Shown piece by piece: positions 50,601 through 63,239 of a stretch of 64,000 nt of DNA; positions within the stretch are counted from its first letter, which is position 1, and every line of letters begins with the position of its first letter. Source of the DNA: Erpobdella octoculata. Its lineage: Eukaryota; Annelida; Clitellata; Hirudinida; Erpobdellidae. The position numbers were made by a program, and so were the translations under genes. Below the pieces are notes generated by a model. The model worked only from the letters and a program-made list of their open reading frames with translations, searched no databases and was not told the origin of the DNA. The stretch covers positions 16,210,121 to 16,274,120 of the forward strand of contig OZ022242.1 in NCBI GenBank assembly GCA_963978895.1, given 5' to 3'.

Positions 50601-53600
50601 AGTGGCTTCAAAATTTGATGAATAATCCTCTTGATGAATAGTCTTTAGATGAACAGTCCTTATGATGAACCGTCCTCTTGATGAATAGTCCTTCGATGAA
50701 TAGTCTCTTGAAGAATAGTCTCTTGATGAATAGTCCTTGATGAACAGTCCCTTGATGAATCGTCCTTTGATGAAAAGTCCGCATACCGAAAATTTAAGTA
50801 AACAGAACAAATACTAACTACTACTTAATAAAAACATACTAACTATTACTTAACAAGACAAATACTAACTACTACTTAATAGAAGAAACACTAATTATTA
50901 CTTAACAGATAAATATCAACTACATTTAAACCGCATCCAAATACTTATATTATAGCCAATAGAACACTGGCTGATTTTTCGCGGCCTGGCTGCTCGTCAA
51001 CAACTCGACGCGGTCCGTTTCATAGACCAGAATTCCAGGTCCGGATTGTTTAGTACTCTAATAACCAACTTAAAAGCCAAACATTACTTTTTCGATATGT
51101 AATAACATCATGCACCCGGAACATGTAACAAACCAGTAAGACCAGCACTAACCAAATTGAGCCACATTAAAATCTAGTTCATCAAGGTAGTCTTCGATGG
51201 AACTTTCAACTGTGTTTGTTTTTCTGTATTGCTTCAACCTTGCCAAAAAAGCTTTTTCCTCATTGTTCGTGTTCTCGACCATAAAAGCAGGAAGATCTCT
51301 GATTCTGGCTTTTAAAAATTCGTCATCTGCCTCAAGCTTGATGACGAGATCTGGTAAAATATTTGCTAATTTGCTATGCTCCTGAGGGCTTGCCCTAGCT
51401 TCTTTGACTTCGTCAGTGGCTGGATGGGTGGGGATGAAAAAATTAAAAGGCAAGAAAAAAATGATCAAATATTTTACAATTTTTTTAAAAATAAACATAA
51501 GCATGACAGCATTTAAAACAAATAAACATAAACAAACGGAATTAAAGTTAAAAGAGATATCTAAATTAAATTAAACTTTAATTTACTCACTCCCAAACAG
51601 CAGATTGACCTGCTCTGAATTGGTAGGGAACCCGTCGATAATGAACCCCTGGTTTTGGAAAGGTTTTGAGAGAAGAATATTCTTGAGGCAAGTGATCAGC
51701 GATGAGTCATCAATTTTGGCATCGGGTTCTTCTAGCATTTTCTCGACCGATTCGAGAAAACTATCGTAATCTTCCGATTGATCTTTTTCTTCGGTTATTT
51801 CTGATTGGTTGGCTGGAAAACATTAAAAAATTTAATAATCTATTTCGATGGATCTACTCATTCAATGGTGCGTAGTGACACAATTATCAAATCGATTAAT
51901 TATCATTCAATTATTCAGCCAATCGCAGGAAGTGCAAGCACCTTCGTCAACCTCCTCATCGTCTGCACCAGATGTCGTTTTAGATGTCATAAGTGTTGGT
52001 TTTTTCATCTTTTTTCTTTCTTCCTAGAAGTAAATGAACGAAATAAAAACGTTTTGAAATAAATAAATACTTGTACATGCCGCTCATTTCTGCATTAGAA
52101 ACTCAAAAGATAATTCTGTCTACAAGAATATAGATGCAATCGTTTTAAACACAAAAACGATTTATTTAAATTATGTAACAGTAATTTGCAAAAAAAAGCT
52201 CCGTCTACCAAATCATTCAAAAGAGCCATTTGTACATCTTCGATGTTTATGTGATGGAGTTTGTGAGAGTCTTGGAGACGCTTCGCAATGCTTGTCTTGC
52301 CCGTCCCCGGAGGACCCAGGATTAGTATTTTGATGGGCTGGCAGGATTATTAGTGATTTAATAAATGCTAATTATATAATAGACACAATTGATTTGTTTA
52401 ACTACCAATAATTATTTCATAACTCGGCTATATTTTGTCATTTGTAGCACATCCGTCATACAACCACCACTACTGGAGTTCAAGACTATATAATGTATAA
52501 TGGAATGGTTATCTTAAAAATAAATAATTGAGTCCCGATCGTTATCATGACCGATACTATGACTATCAGAATAATCGTCATCATAATCGTCATCATAATC
52601 ATAATTGCAACCGAGTAGAACCTTAAGGTTTCGATCAGACTTGAACTCTTGTACGAGCTGGAGCATGTTTTCTGTCATTCCGTTAGGCAGCGTCCATTTA
52701 AACCTGAGGGTGTCCAAAAGACTTGGGGTCGATAACTTCAAGTTCAAGGTAAGCAAATCAAGTTGCAATGTCTGTTTTAAAGATTAAATGAAAAAAAAGT
52801 TAGAGTGTAAATCAAAGACGGTAATGACGTGACTGCTTCAAAGTTGATAATGTTACTAAATAACAACCTCAAGTAATCACTAACCATTCTTAGAACGGTG
52901 CTACAACTACAACTACTACTGTTTTTGTAACATCATAATAGCAATAACGTTAACATTAACAACAACAAAATTAGAATAACAGTGAGTTCGTGTAGTGTGC
53001 TAGCTTCCTCATTTGTAATGGTTGATATCACTCCAGAACCCATTGACCGGTTGACGGACTGGATGAAAAAAAATTATTTAAAAAAAAGATGTGAGAATTT
53101 CAATTATTACCAAAATACAATTTTTAGGAAAGATACAGAAAACAATAGAACATTGGAAATTACACGACAATTTTCACTATTACTGTACATGATCAACTGT
53201 TATGATTTATTTATTTACAAATTGTAATTCCATGCAAATGCCGTGGTAATGTGGGGCTACTAAGCTTCCTTGATGTGTAGGTACAACGTTGTTTGTAAAT
53301 TTATATAACTCCATTTTAGCTTATAATCATTATAAGAGCATTTTTGCAGACTTCAGATAAAACACATAATTTTATTGTTTATAAGCTAATTTTAATAAAA
53401 AAAAGTTATTGAATGAAAGTATAAGAATTAAGTCAATGTTGAGAATGAATCAAAAATCTTTGTCTGGGCTTGTCAAATGTTTTAAAATTTTATTTTATTT
53501 TATTGACATCAAACAAAAACATAAAAAAATTAAAAACAAACAAAACAATGACTAATGCGTCAATTCATTCATTCACACTTACACAAATAAAATTATTGGT

Positions 53601-56600
53601 TTTTCCACATTTTTGAGAAATATTTCCTGGAGCATTTTATTTAAAAAAAATTGATTTATTACAAAAGGAAAAATCTGTACAATAGCGTACTAAAACCAAG
53701 GATGTTAAGATTGGTATTTACTAAATACCAATACAACATTGGCAATAATTCTTCGTTATTGGGAATTGTATTGTTAATACTTTTACTGAGAAATACATTT
53801 AAACCAGAAATTGATCAATATCCAATATCAATATTTTTTTATCTTATTTTTCTTATTCAGTTGGTGTGTTCTTGAAAAGTTTGGTTTGTAGAGATGTAAT
53901 GTAATTGCTCAGTAAACAACTTTTTGTGATCGGTTAGAAGTTCCAAAAACTTTTTTTATATATCTGCTCTTTTGATAAACTTGAAAATTCTTTTTATCAT
54001 TGTTTGATTTTTCCCCTTGGTTTCAGTTTGTCGAAGAAATCTCTATCGTGTAAGTCACGCCAGAGATGCAGAAAAAAGTAACAAAGCACTTCGAAGAACG
54101 GTTCATTCGGCAAAAACTACAAAATAAGTTAACAACTGTAGACTGTAGAGACTGTATGCACTACAGTTAACATTTTTGGGGGTTACTTTTCATTGGGTAG
54201 ACTCTACCACATTTGAACGTAAAGTTTGTTGTTTAGCGTTAAAAAAAACTAAATATTTTCATAGTCTTTTACACCAGTGTTTTAAGATTTTATTGGCTGT
54301 ATGCTAGAAGCACTTAAGTACTTCTTGTCGTGGATCATAATTTAATATTTTTAACTATTCCATCCTTTTTTATCTAGGCCTGGTACTGGCTTGCAAGCGT
54401 TCACTAGCAATTTCCTGAAGAAAAACCTCACATTGCGGTGGACGAAACGTGTGACTATTCGAATAATGCAAAAACATTAGATTTATTTGTTTTTTACTTT
54501 GCACTTTCTCTAGTTTTATTTGTGTTTTGCTTTTGCGCAATTCATTTTTCTTGTGCTAATAGTAAAATACTTGAAAAACATCTTCTGAAGTATTAGTGTT
54601 TGGTATTTGCTATTAGCTGCAATACTTTTTCAGTTGAGTATTGAGTATTGATTTTGGTATAGTCAATATTTTTTCAAGTGCTTAATGGGATTGGTATTGA
54701 CGATAAAACTTCTGGATTCTGTTAACAACTCTGAATAAAACTTAAATAAATTTGTTAAAAAAAGGAACAATCTTTACAATAGTACTTAAAAAAAAGTTCT
54801 TTTAAAATGTGTTTTTGGGTGGAGGAGATACGGAGAATGCTTATTCAATAAACCTGTGCAACAGGGATCAATCAGTTTTACTTAGGACCGCCCACGTTTT
54901 GTGTTTGAAAATCAGAATGTGCCTAGCTTTATCAATCGTGAAACTGGTAGACTGACCTAAGAAGGAATGAAACGCTGCTCTTTAATTAAAAGTAAATATA
55001 TTCTCAAACATCGTTAAGCAGCCATGGGATACTTTTTCACCACCTTCATCCATCAGCCCTATTACACTTCCTTCCGATCATTGTAGGACAGAGAAGAATC
55101 AAACCTTTGTAATGGCTTTAAGGCTATTCTGTGATTGGTCGACGGCCAGGATGTACTTGAACTTAGGTGGCTGTTTCTCGATCAAATGCTGGATGATTCT
55201 TTTAATGAATATTCATTAAGGATTTTTTTAATAAATATTTATTTATGATTCTTTTAATAAATAATTATTGATGATTTTTTAATAAATATTTATTTATGAT
55301 TCTTTTAATAAATATTTATTCATGATTCTTTTAGTAAATATTCATTGATGATTTTTTTAATAAATAATCATTGATTTTTTTTAATGAATATTCATTGAGG
55401 ATTTAGCGATACTCGGTATGACCAATTATTGACCGATACTGATTAACGGTAAAACTGCCGATTTGATCCAAAAACGGCTAATAATTATAGTCGGTACATT
55501 TTTTGTGAGAATTATAATAAACTTGATTTGATTTGAACTTTGACAAATCTTCGATATGAATGGTCGGCAAGATGTTGTCTCCCTTGTCAATAAGTGGAAT
55601 CACTTTTTCATTCAGCCATGCTGCCTGTTTTTATTTGACAAAATAAACATTTAATAAATTACCTAACTCTATTGAATTTCACTGAAAAACATTTAAAACC
55701 AAAGGATTGTTTGTCATTGAACAAATTAAATAAAATAACTCTCAATATTCAGTATATTCAATTAAACAACTTTTATTTATTTATTGTTTAGTAGTCATTT
55801 TATAATTAATTAAAGTATTATAAATTAAGTTTACAGGCCTTGAATAAATAATGAAAGATATCTTCGCGGGCTCCATACACGAGTCCAGGGGCGATGACGT
55901 AGGTGTTCAGATTTTTCTTCTTTTATAGCAAAAGCAAGCACAAATTGAAAACATTATTGCACTTGAATAAAAATTTTAATTATTAATTTGTTTTAATTTC
56001 AATTAACCCAATTTATTTATAACAAAACAGTAATTGTTTCACGAGATAAAATTTGTTTTATTTCAAGTGGTTTATATTCCTCATTACATCAGGTGTTATA
56101 TGAATTTAATAACGGTTAAGTAACGAACCTCAAAGTATGTTTTATAAATAAGTTCTTATTAATTTAATTAAAATGCTCGAGTTACTTATTCAAGTCTGTC
56201 ACGGATCATAATTTTGTCTTATTTTTTTCCTTTTCCTTATCCAGACTTGAAACTATCCCAAAATCAAATATTGCTATAAATATTTTAATTACTTACAGTT
56301 CGTCCATACTGCAGCAGCAATTTTTCCGTAGTATACAGGTCCCTGTAGTTCTTGTGTGGTCTTCTCTTTCTAAAGTCCTCGTCAGAGAAAACTGGATTTG
56401 GATCTTCCTAGGAATAAATTGATAATTTGTATAATAAAACAAAAAATAAATTATAAGTTTAATCTTATTCATTCTCTTAGAAAAAAGTAAACTTTATCTG
56501 TTAATTTGTATTTATTACTTCAGCCAGCATGATATTAAGAAATTAATTTTTTTAGCAAATTTAACCATTTTGTAACTAGAGATAGCCCGTCAAAATTGAC

Positions 56601-59600
56601 GAATTTAAGAAAAAAATCACTATATATAATTTTGCGATGCAGCGCTGCCTACCAGCGTTACGAAAAATCATAACTAATAAAAAATAATAAACTGATTAAA
56701 ATAAAATTTACAGGATCAAGAGAGCTAATGGCGCCCCATGTCAGAACGGAACTGATGACGACGAAAGTTTTTTTTACAGTTTTCTCCATTTTCAGCAAAT
56801 TTTCGACAAATTCTTTAAAAAAATTTATATATTATTTTTATTTCGTGAATAATTAAACGCTGTCGTATTCATTTAGAGGACGGCGTTTTGTAATAACAGT
56901 TTTGTAATTTTGAAACACTGAAATTCTCCTTTCCCGATCTTAATTTTCGATCTTCTTTCTCCGATTCCCCTTCCCAATTTGTCTTTCCAGATCATCCTTC
57001 CTAATCTGTTTTTTCGATTTCTTTTCCACGAACTGCTTTCCCCGATCCGTCTTTTTCGATCCCCAGAAACCCACTTTTTCTAATTTTACATTTGCTAGTG
57101 TAACTTCATTGGGCAAGGAGTTCACCCTTACGGCTAGGTCAACTCAGCCTTTCAACCACTTGTGGTCGACAAATGAGTACCAGCTCAAGTTAGGTAATAA
57201 TAGTATAAGGTGCAACCTATGGAAAGCGTTCGGGATGTATTTCAATGCAGTGGCGGATGTAGGGGAACGTTGGGAGCGGCCACCCCTATCGAGGTGTATG
57301 GAATTTTTTGACAACCTTTTTTAAGCAGAAAACCAATTGTAACGAATTGACTGCAGTATTTCTAATTTTGAATGGATGGAGATGAGTGAATGTGCAGAGA
57401 AGATATCCTGCTGAGAAAGTGCATGGTTTTAAAAAAACGGCTGAAGAATTTAAGAGGCAAGCCAAATAGGCTGTCCGCATGGAATGTGTATGTATGCGAG
57501 AGAGAAAAAAAGAGAGAGCTTATAGAAGTTAATTCGCTTGCAGAAGAAGCCTTCCACGTGAGCCAGGAGAGTTCTTTCGTGGTCGTTGTCGCGATGTGCT
57601 GTTTAAAAACTATAAGCCGCGCGATACGCTATAAATTTAAATCTTCCAATTAAACAATTCTATTGACAACCAGATTTTTTAGGTTTATTTATGTCTGCGC
57701 TGGCGTGCCCCACAGGGTCACGGTAGTAAGCCAGGCAAAAAGGCAACTGAACGTGATGAGAGCGCAATCTGGTCAAGCCTGGATATCTGCTAAGAAAACT
57801 GTCATGTTCAATTCAATTTATTCAACACTGGAATATGGCTGCAAAGCTTTTGCAAAAACTGTAGTGTCGGTGAAAATACGGAATAGCATTCATTATATAA
57901 TGAATAGCATGCTGGACCGATTTGGTATTTTAGTAGGTAGAATCTATTGATCTCTCACTGCATTTGAGACTCAAAATGTTTCTTTAAAACTTTAAAGCCA
58001 TAAAAAATCTTGCTGAACCACCTGACAAAGCGGATTTTTTCTGTCCCAAAGAAGCCACGCCTAAAAATATATTTTCACCAAGAAGAGCGTTCGATCTGCA
58101 GGTACTTCCAAACAACTTATTAAAAGTTTGGTCCTTTGAACCTTTTTCGATCCATGTTTGACGAGAATGTAGTGGGATACAGCAACTGGTAAACCATAGA
58201 AACAGAAAAAAACCAACACAACAAAGCCATCTAAAAGTGTACACGGGTGCTCCAAAAATGGACAGACAAACAAGTTTTGGGTTTCATGCTCAATCAGTGT
58301 ATTTTCTTAGATTAATAAGAATAACTGACAACGTCAGCTACTTCACTGCTGAGTTAGCAGCTACCATAGGCGTAGGAGATGGGGGCAGGAAGCATAACCC
58401 TCCTCAGTTTAAGTGGTTAAGTAGTGTTTTGGCAAGCGGTGGAGGACAATTCAAAAGAAAGTTTCAAAAATTCGAAAGAATTTTTTCAGACTACCCCTTC
58501 CCGGTCATCATTTTCCTGGGAAGAAAAATGAAAAAAAGTTTTTTTCAATTGGATTATTAGATTTTCATTACCCCCCACCGCATAAACTCTTGCTACGCCT
58601 ATAGCAGCTACTCTACGAGTTGTAAGGAATGGTTTGCAGTACTGATTCATAGTAGAAAATCGGGGCAATTTACTGCATTTTTTTTATAAAACAGCACTTT
58701 TTTTGTAAGAGTAGCAGACTAGGTGAACCGCTGGCACTGGCCACTTCAAAACCCTCATGATTGGTGTGTCAACAAACAATAGGCTCACTGCTATCCCAAA
58801 AAGGTTAAAAACTACACTTTGCCTAATTAAGTGCTTTCCTTTAGCGCACCACGAGGTCCCGAATTTTTATTTAACAGTCATGTATAAAACTTGCAATTTG
58901 CTTAGTACGGTGGTGCAATTCTTGTTTCGACGGGAAGCAAGCAAGAATAAACTGAAATACACCATGTCGTCAATTCTATATAAAAGGCGTCATGATTTGT
59001 GGTTGAATTCACAAGTTATATGGATTAATATCTAGCTCTAGCAGAGATTTTCACCCTTTGCTATTTTCAGGGACGCAACTATGGGGGCAGGGGAAGCAAA
59101 CCCCCTCAGGCCAAATCGGAGGGCCCTTCAATTTTTCCAAATATGATGAGTTATTCTTTGGGTGGGGGTGCTACATTTATTCTCATTCTATTATATGCCT
59201 ATATATTTATTAAAAGTCATCTCAGGACGACTATGTGTGCCTGTCGTCTGCAAAATTTATTGAGAATATCTGCGAACAAAACAATCACTGCACTTCTTCC
59301 AGTAAATGAAATGGTGGACAGATTTTTACATACCGATCAAAAAATTACTTTTTAACTGCAAACACATCAAAATTTAATTTAAACTACAACATTTTAAAAT
59401 TGTTTAAGACTGTTTAGGATCTCATATTGCATGGCAACATATCATAAACTTAACTTTTAACATCTTTAGAATATATATCAATCATATCATATTACAATTT
59501 TATACATATCATAAACTTTTTTTTAATTTGCTTTAACTGGTTTGAGACTGGGTTTGACTATCTTCAGTTTGCAGTTTTTTTCTATCATTAATAAATTATT

Positions 59601-62517
59601 AAAGATACCAAAAAAACTGCAGTCTGAAGATAGTCAAAAACATGTTTCGACTGCGGCGGGCTTTCTTCCTTTTTTCAAACTTGAGCCCCCCAGCATTTTC
59701 TGCTGGTTGCGCCCCTGACTATTTTTTATCATATCTGAATATCTATCTCTATCTAGAAAAGATTACAAAAAAAGATTATAAATTGCAGTTTTTGTGTATT
59801 TATTTGTTCAACTTGTTTTTCTTATATTTGAACCAATCGAAAATGTTTTTTTTTAAATTAAAATTTAAAAATAGGGGACTAAAACAAAAAGTTCGCCCCC
59901 GACCTCCTAGTATGAAATGTAATTTTTTTTTTATTAGAACTTGTGAAACGTAAAACTTGAAAAACAAAATTTAATAAGCTTTCTTTGAAGCTCAATGGGT
60001 CCCGGATTCAATTAGATTACGGAAGCACTTAAGGGGTAGGGGAGACCGGGGCTTGTTGTAACGGGGCAACGGGGGTAAGTAGTAACAGCTTAATAACTCA
60101 GCTGGTTTCACATATTTTGTTTCGATTTTGAACTCAAGTGCTCTTCAAGATAAGGCCTACGACGTAAGTTCATTAGTACTGAGCGGGAGGGCTCCATGAC
60201 CCGGTGTCAGCAGGAGTACTTTTTTGCCAAAAAACCTAAGAAATACTAGTTCGTAAAATTTGATTATAAGATCATATGGTCTCTAATTGAAAATTGTTTT
60301 TATTATTTTTTATTATGCATTGATTAAGCTACCAAATGATAGTACTTTCACATAATCCAAGTCAATCATTTTTTCTAGAAATAAAAATGTAAATTATTTG
60401 TGTCTGGGGCTAGATGTAACAAAATTTAACCAAATTTTGTAACTAGTTACAACTTGTCCCAAGCCTGTACTTTAATTAGTTTTAACGTTAAAAACATTCT
60501 CGTCATGGCACAATCATAGTATGGCTGGAGCTGATTAGTTTGCCATATTTATAAAGAGAAATCTAAGACTATCACTTACAACACCAGAAACTACGTCACT
60601 TAGCAGAACCACTTCCTTCAATCAAACTAACGTAAGTAATTTTTTCCAAAAAATGTGAGTCCATTCTCCAAAAACATAATATGAATGCTTCTTCTCGCAT
60701 TTGGAATATAGACAAAACAGGAGTAACCACCGTTCAAAAACCAAAAAAAAAATTGTAGCTGCACGAGGTCAAAAACAGGTTGGAGCTATGAAAGAGGAAC
60801 GCTTGTGACTCTTGTTTGCGCTGTAAATGCTGCAGGCAATAGTGTTCCTCTCATGTTCGTGCTCCCGCAAATTCGTTACACGAATTTGTTCATCTAGAGT
60901 GGCCCACCTGATTGTAGATTGTATTGGAGCTGGCAACAGTTCAAGCTGGATGACTGAAAAGAAATTTGTCAATTCATTGAACACTTCATTCAGCACGGAA
61001 AACTAACAGAACAGGTTCCAGTTCTTCTTTTACTGGATAATCATAGCTTCCATGTCAACATTGAAATAGTAAGAAAAGCCAAAGAACACCACATTATCAT
61101 GCTGTCATTTTCAACGCATTGCTCCCACAAATTGCAGCTTTGGACGTAGGTGTGTACGGTCCGTTATAAAACTATGTTAACAGAACTCAAACTTCTTAGA
61201 TGGCTAACAATGCAGGAAAAACTATGACCAATTATAACATTCCTGCAATAGTCAGGGTCAGTTTGCCACTGGCTCTGAATCCAAGCAACATTATAAGCGG
61301 TTTCAGAACAACTGGACTTTGGCCGTTGAATCCTAGCATCTTTCAAAATTCTGATTTTGCTGGAGTTTTTGTTACTGATTGTCTAAACCCTTCAGGTATC
61401 CAAAATATATCTACCGGTTTTTCACCTTCAAAGATCAGACCTCTACCTAAAGCACCACCAAGAAAAAAAAACAAATAGGGCTGTACGTAAGTGAAAGTCA
61501 GCTGTTTTGACTGAAACTCCAGAGAAGCAAACTCTGGAGAAAGAATATGAAGAGAAAATGATAAAAAAAAACAGAAACAAGAAGCTACAGCAAACAACAA
61601 AGGAACGAAATGGGCAAACGTAAAGCAAAGTCAAATAGACCTGAAAAGACAACGATTGATAAAGTGAAAAAAAGGTTTTCAATGAAAGCTCAGATTCTAA
61701 ATATTTAAAAAAATTTCCTTAATGATTGAGTGTATTAAAAGTTTGATTAACCTAAGTAAATCTTCTGCGACTAAAAAAATGATTATTGCTGTTAAAGAAA
61801 ACAGTAAGTATTTACCTCATTAGTTTGTAAAAAAAATAAATTTTTTTATTATTTGTAATAAAACCTGTTGTTTTAATATGGCGTTACTACTTGCCCCAAA
61901 GGAGTTACAACCTGCCCCAAAAACGGGGTAAGTTGTAATAAGCGACTCTCTCCGCAAAAAGTGCTCTAAATACAAATAATTTATAGATTCAAGAAAAAAA
62001 GTGTGAGAATATATTATCAGATAGATGATTTTTCATTTAAAAGCTTTTTTTAAATTAAAATATTCAATAGTTTAGTCACTCCAGCAAAAAAAGAAAAAAA
62101 TGTTACAACTAGCCCGGTCTCCCCTACATAATATATAAAAAGTTGAGTTCCCTCTCCCTGTTATAAATTCGTAAATCCACTACTGTCTCAACGTGCGGAT
62201 TTCTAGCGCTTTTGAAGCTTAGCCACTGGTGCTTCTAATCGAATGCTGTTTGTGTAACTAAACCAGTTAAAAAGCTATAGAGAATCAATTTTTTCTATAA
62301 TGTTTATAACTTCTAATAAAGTGTGTTTTATTCAGACTTGTTATAAATAATAATTATTATTCACGTGATAATAAATTAATAGATTATTAACTATTTCATA
62401 AAACAAACTTGTGGCTATTACGGTGGCTTCAGCATTTTGACCAGGGTCAGTAGCGATGTCATAAATGATGACCTCACAGTCTTTAAGCACTTGAAACATC
62501 TCTATTGGGTTTTTATT
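47644..62517 (-). CDS. AK7: Adenylate kinase 7, 16 exons visible, 5' end outside
   Basis: AK7 interconverts ATP, ADP and AMP and acts in motile cilia and sperm flagella. Exons in transcription order: 62517-62409, 56812-56712, 56407-56297, 55919-55835, 55620-55545, 55198-55105, 53058-52981, 52771-52622, 52337-52209, 52023-51942, 51812-51591, 51419-51153, 49202-49122, 49040-48901, 48351-48193, 47682-47644. All junctions are GT-AG with consistent phase; 1923 nt give 640 residues plus TAA. The N-terminal half is the Rossmann-like region ([26 protein letters not shown]). The kinase part has the P-loop [10 protein letters not shown], the NMP-binding [10 protein letters not shown] and [17 protein letters not shown] charged helix then leads to the Dpy-30-like end ([34 protein letters not shown]). 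Human AK7 is 723 aa, so about 85 N-terminal residues lie upstream. Introns hold several transposons. Confidence 0.93.
47873..48085 (+). mobile_element. tRNA-like SINE in the last AK7 intron
   Basis: The module GTGTCTAAGTGGTAAAGCG (A-box-like) and GGTTCGAATCTC (B box) spans 47873-47945, followed by a body with TTAAGCAAGGAGTTTACACG. The acceptor stem is poor and a body follows, so a SINE is preferred over a tRNA gene. It lies between the last two AK7 exons, opposite to the gene. Confidence 0.65.
49369..50780. mobile_element. Foldback-like element with tandem-repeat arms
   Basis: The left arm (49369-49535) is a tandem array of roughly 15-bp units GGACTATTCATCAAA. The right arm (50615-50780) is the same array inverted (TTGATGAATAGTCC). 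About 1.1 kb lies between, including a Helitron A 3' end at 49652. Long inverted arms built of short direct repeats are the layout of Drosophila FB/Galileo elements, but no transposase is seen. It occupies an AK7 intron (between exons 51153 and 49202). Confidence 0.65.
49652..49800 (-). mobile_element. Helitron family A 3' fragment
   Basis: ACTAG at 49652-49656 is followed by CGAGGTACCTTGTGTTGCCC and GGGGTTTTTAGAGG, then CCCGCTTGCTCTC-type minisatellite. The hairpin is degraded. Confidence 0.6.
54255..54412 (-). mobile_element. SINE family E, decayed copy
   Basis: CATAGTCTTTTACACCAGTG, CACTTAAGTACTTCTTGTCG and GGCCTGGTACTGGCTTGCAA match the reversed family E sequence with many changes and no recognisable target duplication. 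It is in an AK7 intron. Confidence 0.6.
55200..55400. repeat. AT-rich 28-33-bp tandem repeat in an AK7 intron
   Basis: GATTCTTTTAATAAATATTT and ATTCATTGATGATTTTTTTA variants are repeated five to seven times. Confidence 0.7.
56575..56640 (-). mobile_element. Helitron family D 3' terminus
   Basis: ACTAGAGATAGCCCGTCAAA followed by ATTGACGAATT is the same terminus as at 18648-18680. On the minus strand it gives the hairpin GTCAATTTTGAC and CTAGT. No 5' end was found. Confidence 0.6.
57112..57250 (+). mobile_element. SINE body fragment
   Basis: GGCAAGGAGTTCACCCTTAC, GTCAACTCAGCC and GACAAATGAGTACCAGCTC match the body of the SINE at 27425 without the tRNA head. Confidence 0.6.
57690..59035 (+). 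pseudogene. Jockey-like LINE relic with RNase H
   Basis: Fragments in order are [20 protein letters not shown] and [12 protein letters not shown] (RT C-terminal region, 57730-57870). [17 protein letters not shown] follows (to about 58160), then an RNase H-like [10 protein letters not shown] with [13 protein letters not shown] (58230-58364) and further degraded sequence to about 59035. A 237-238-bp element splits the RNase H part at 58365. Removing it restores the frame: AELAAT continues as [10 protein letters not shown]. Multiple stops make it dead. It lies in the largest visible AK7 intron. Confidence 0.65.
58365..58602. mobile_element. Small TIR element with 9-bp TSD (Mutator-like?)
   Basis: Termini ATAGGCGTAG are repeated inverted at both ends. 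The flanks are AGCAGCTAC at 58356-58364 and 58603-58611. A 9-10-bp duplication is typical of Mutator-like elements, but no transposase is present. Another left end, CATAGGCGTAGGAAGTGGGA, occurs at about 62579. Confidence 0.75.
59555..59637. repeat. Inverted repeat with 29-bp arms
   Basis: TTTGACTATCTTCAGTTTGC, followed by AGTTTTTTT, is repeated inverted as AAAAAAACTGC then AGTCTGAAGATAGTCAAA, with about 25 bp between and one or two mismatches. The owner element is unknown. Confidence 0.7.
60039..62124 (+). mobile_element. pogo-like (Tc1/mariner) DNA transposon
   Basis: Inverted termini are GGGGAGACCGGGGCTTGTTG and, from the right, GGGGAGACCGGGCTAGTTGT. TA flanks both sides (60037-60038 and 62125-62126), the Tc1/mariner target duplication. 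Both subterminal regions repeat GTTGTAAC and GGGGTAAGT motifs. A decayed transposase in the same orientation fills 60660-61478. The element sits in an AK7 intron. Confidence 0.9.
60660..61478 (+). pseudogene. pogo-like DDE transposase remnant
   Basis: Reading across frames gives [60 protein letters not shown] and [17 protein letters not shown]. These are the first D (NID-TG), second D (LLLDNH) and the S-x-H-C-S-H-x-L-Q block of pogo/Tigger-type DDE domains. A later frame has [18 protein letters not shown]. The N-terminal DNA-binding part is absent and several frameshifts and stops are present. Confidence 0.85.
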
Positions 62518-62524
62518 CTGAAAA

Positions 62525-63230
62525 AATAATTTAAATTATGTTACATTTTTGTTAAATTTAGAATTTAATGTCACCGACATAGGCGTAGGAAGTGGGAGCT
62601 AATATTTATTAAAGATTTTACAGCTACCAAAATGTTTCTATGTTGTCATTTTTAATTTTTTTGATGCTCTGAGTTTTAAGCAAAAATAAAAACTTGTTTT
62701 TTAAATTCAAGTTAAAGGGTTGGAAGGAAAATTAGATAAATAATTGGGTTATTAAGTATTAGTATAGCTATCTCAATAATAGCGGTTCCGATGTGGCTAA
62801 TTGAAAAACTCAAAGCCGTCATTTATCTATCTTGAATGAGGTTTGTGATAATGACACCGGTGTTGCGGCGTCTGGTCAGGGAGTTTTAAAATTTTTGCAC
62901 GGCTGACCGGATTTATTAAGTGGTCATCAGTTCCAAAACATTGGGAATAAGTTGGTCTTGGAGAAAAATGGTTGTAAAAAGTATGAAACGAAATTCCATG
63001 TGATGTCTAATGATTGGAGCACCTATATGAGCGCCTCTGTGATAGCCCTGCTATTAAGAAGCGCTATATAAATGTTTTTACATAACATTACATACTGCCA
63101 CAAATGTGTCAGGTGAGGAGGCGACTACACCGGATGTTGCGGGACAAGTAAAAAGGCTTGTTGGGATGCTGCTGATAAATATTGGAGTGTAGTGTGTAGG
63201 TATTGAAACAACTGTTTTATTTGAGAAGTT
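62525..63230. other. Upstream AK7 intron or flank with SINE debris
   Basis: CATAGGCGTAGGAAGTGGGA at about 62579 matches the end of the element at 58365. A SINE tail AGCGCTATATAAATGTTTTT is at about 63061-63080. The remaining 5' exons of AK7 were not found here. Confidence 0.5.
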
Positions 63231-63239
63231 TGAAAATGT

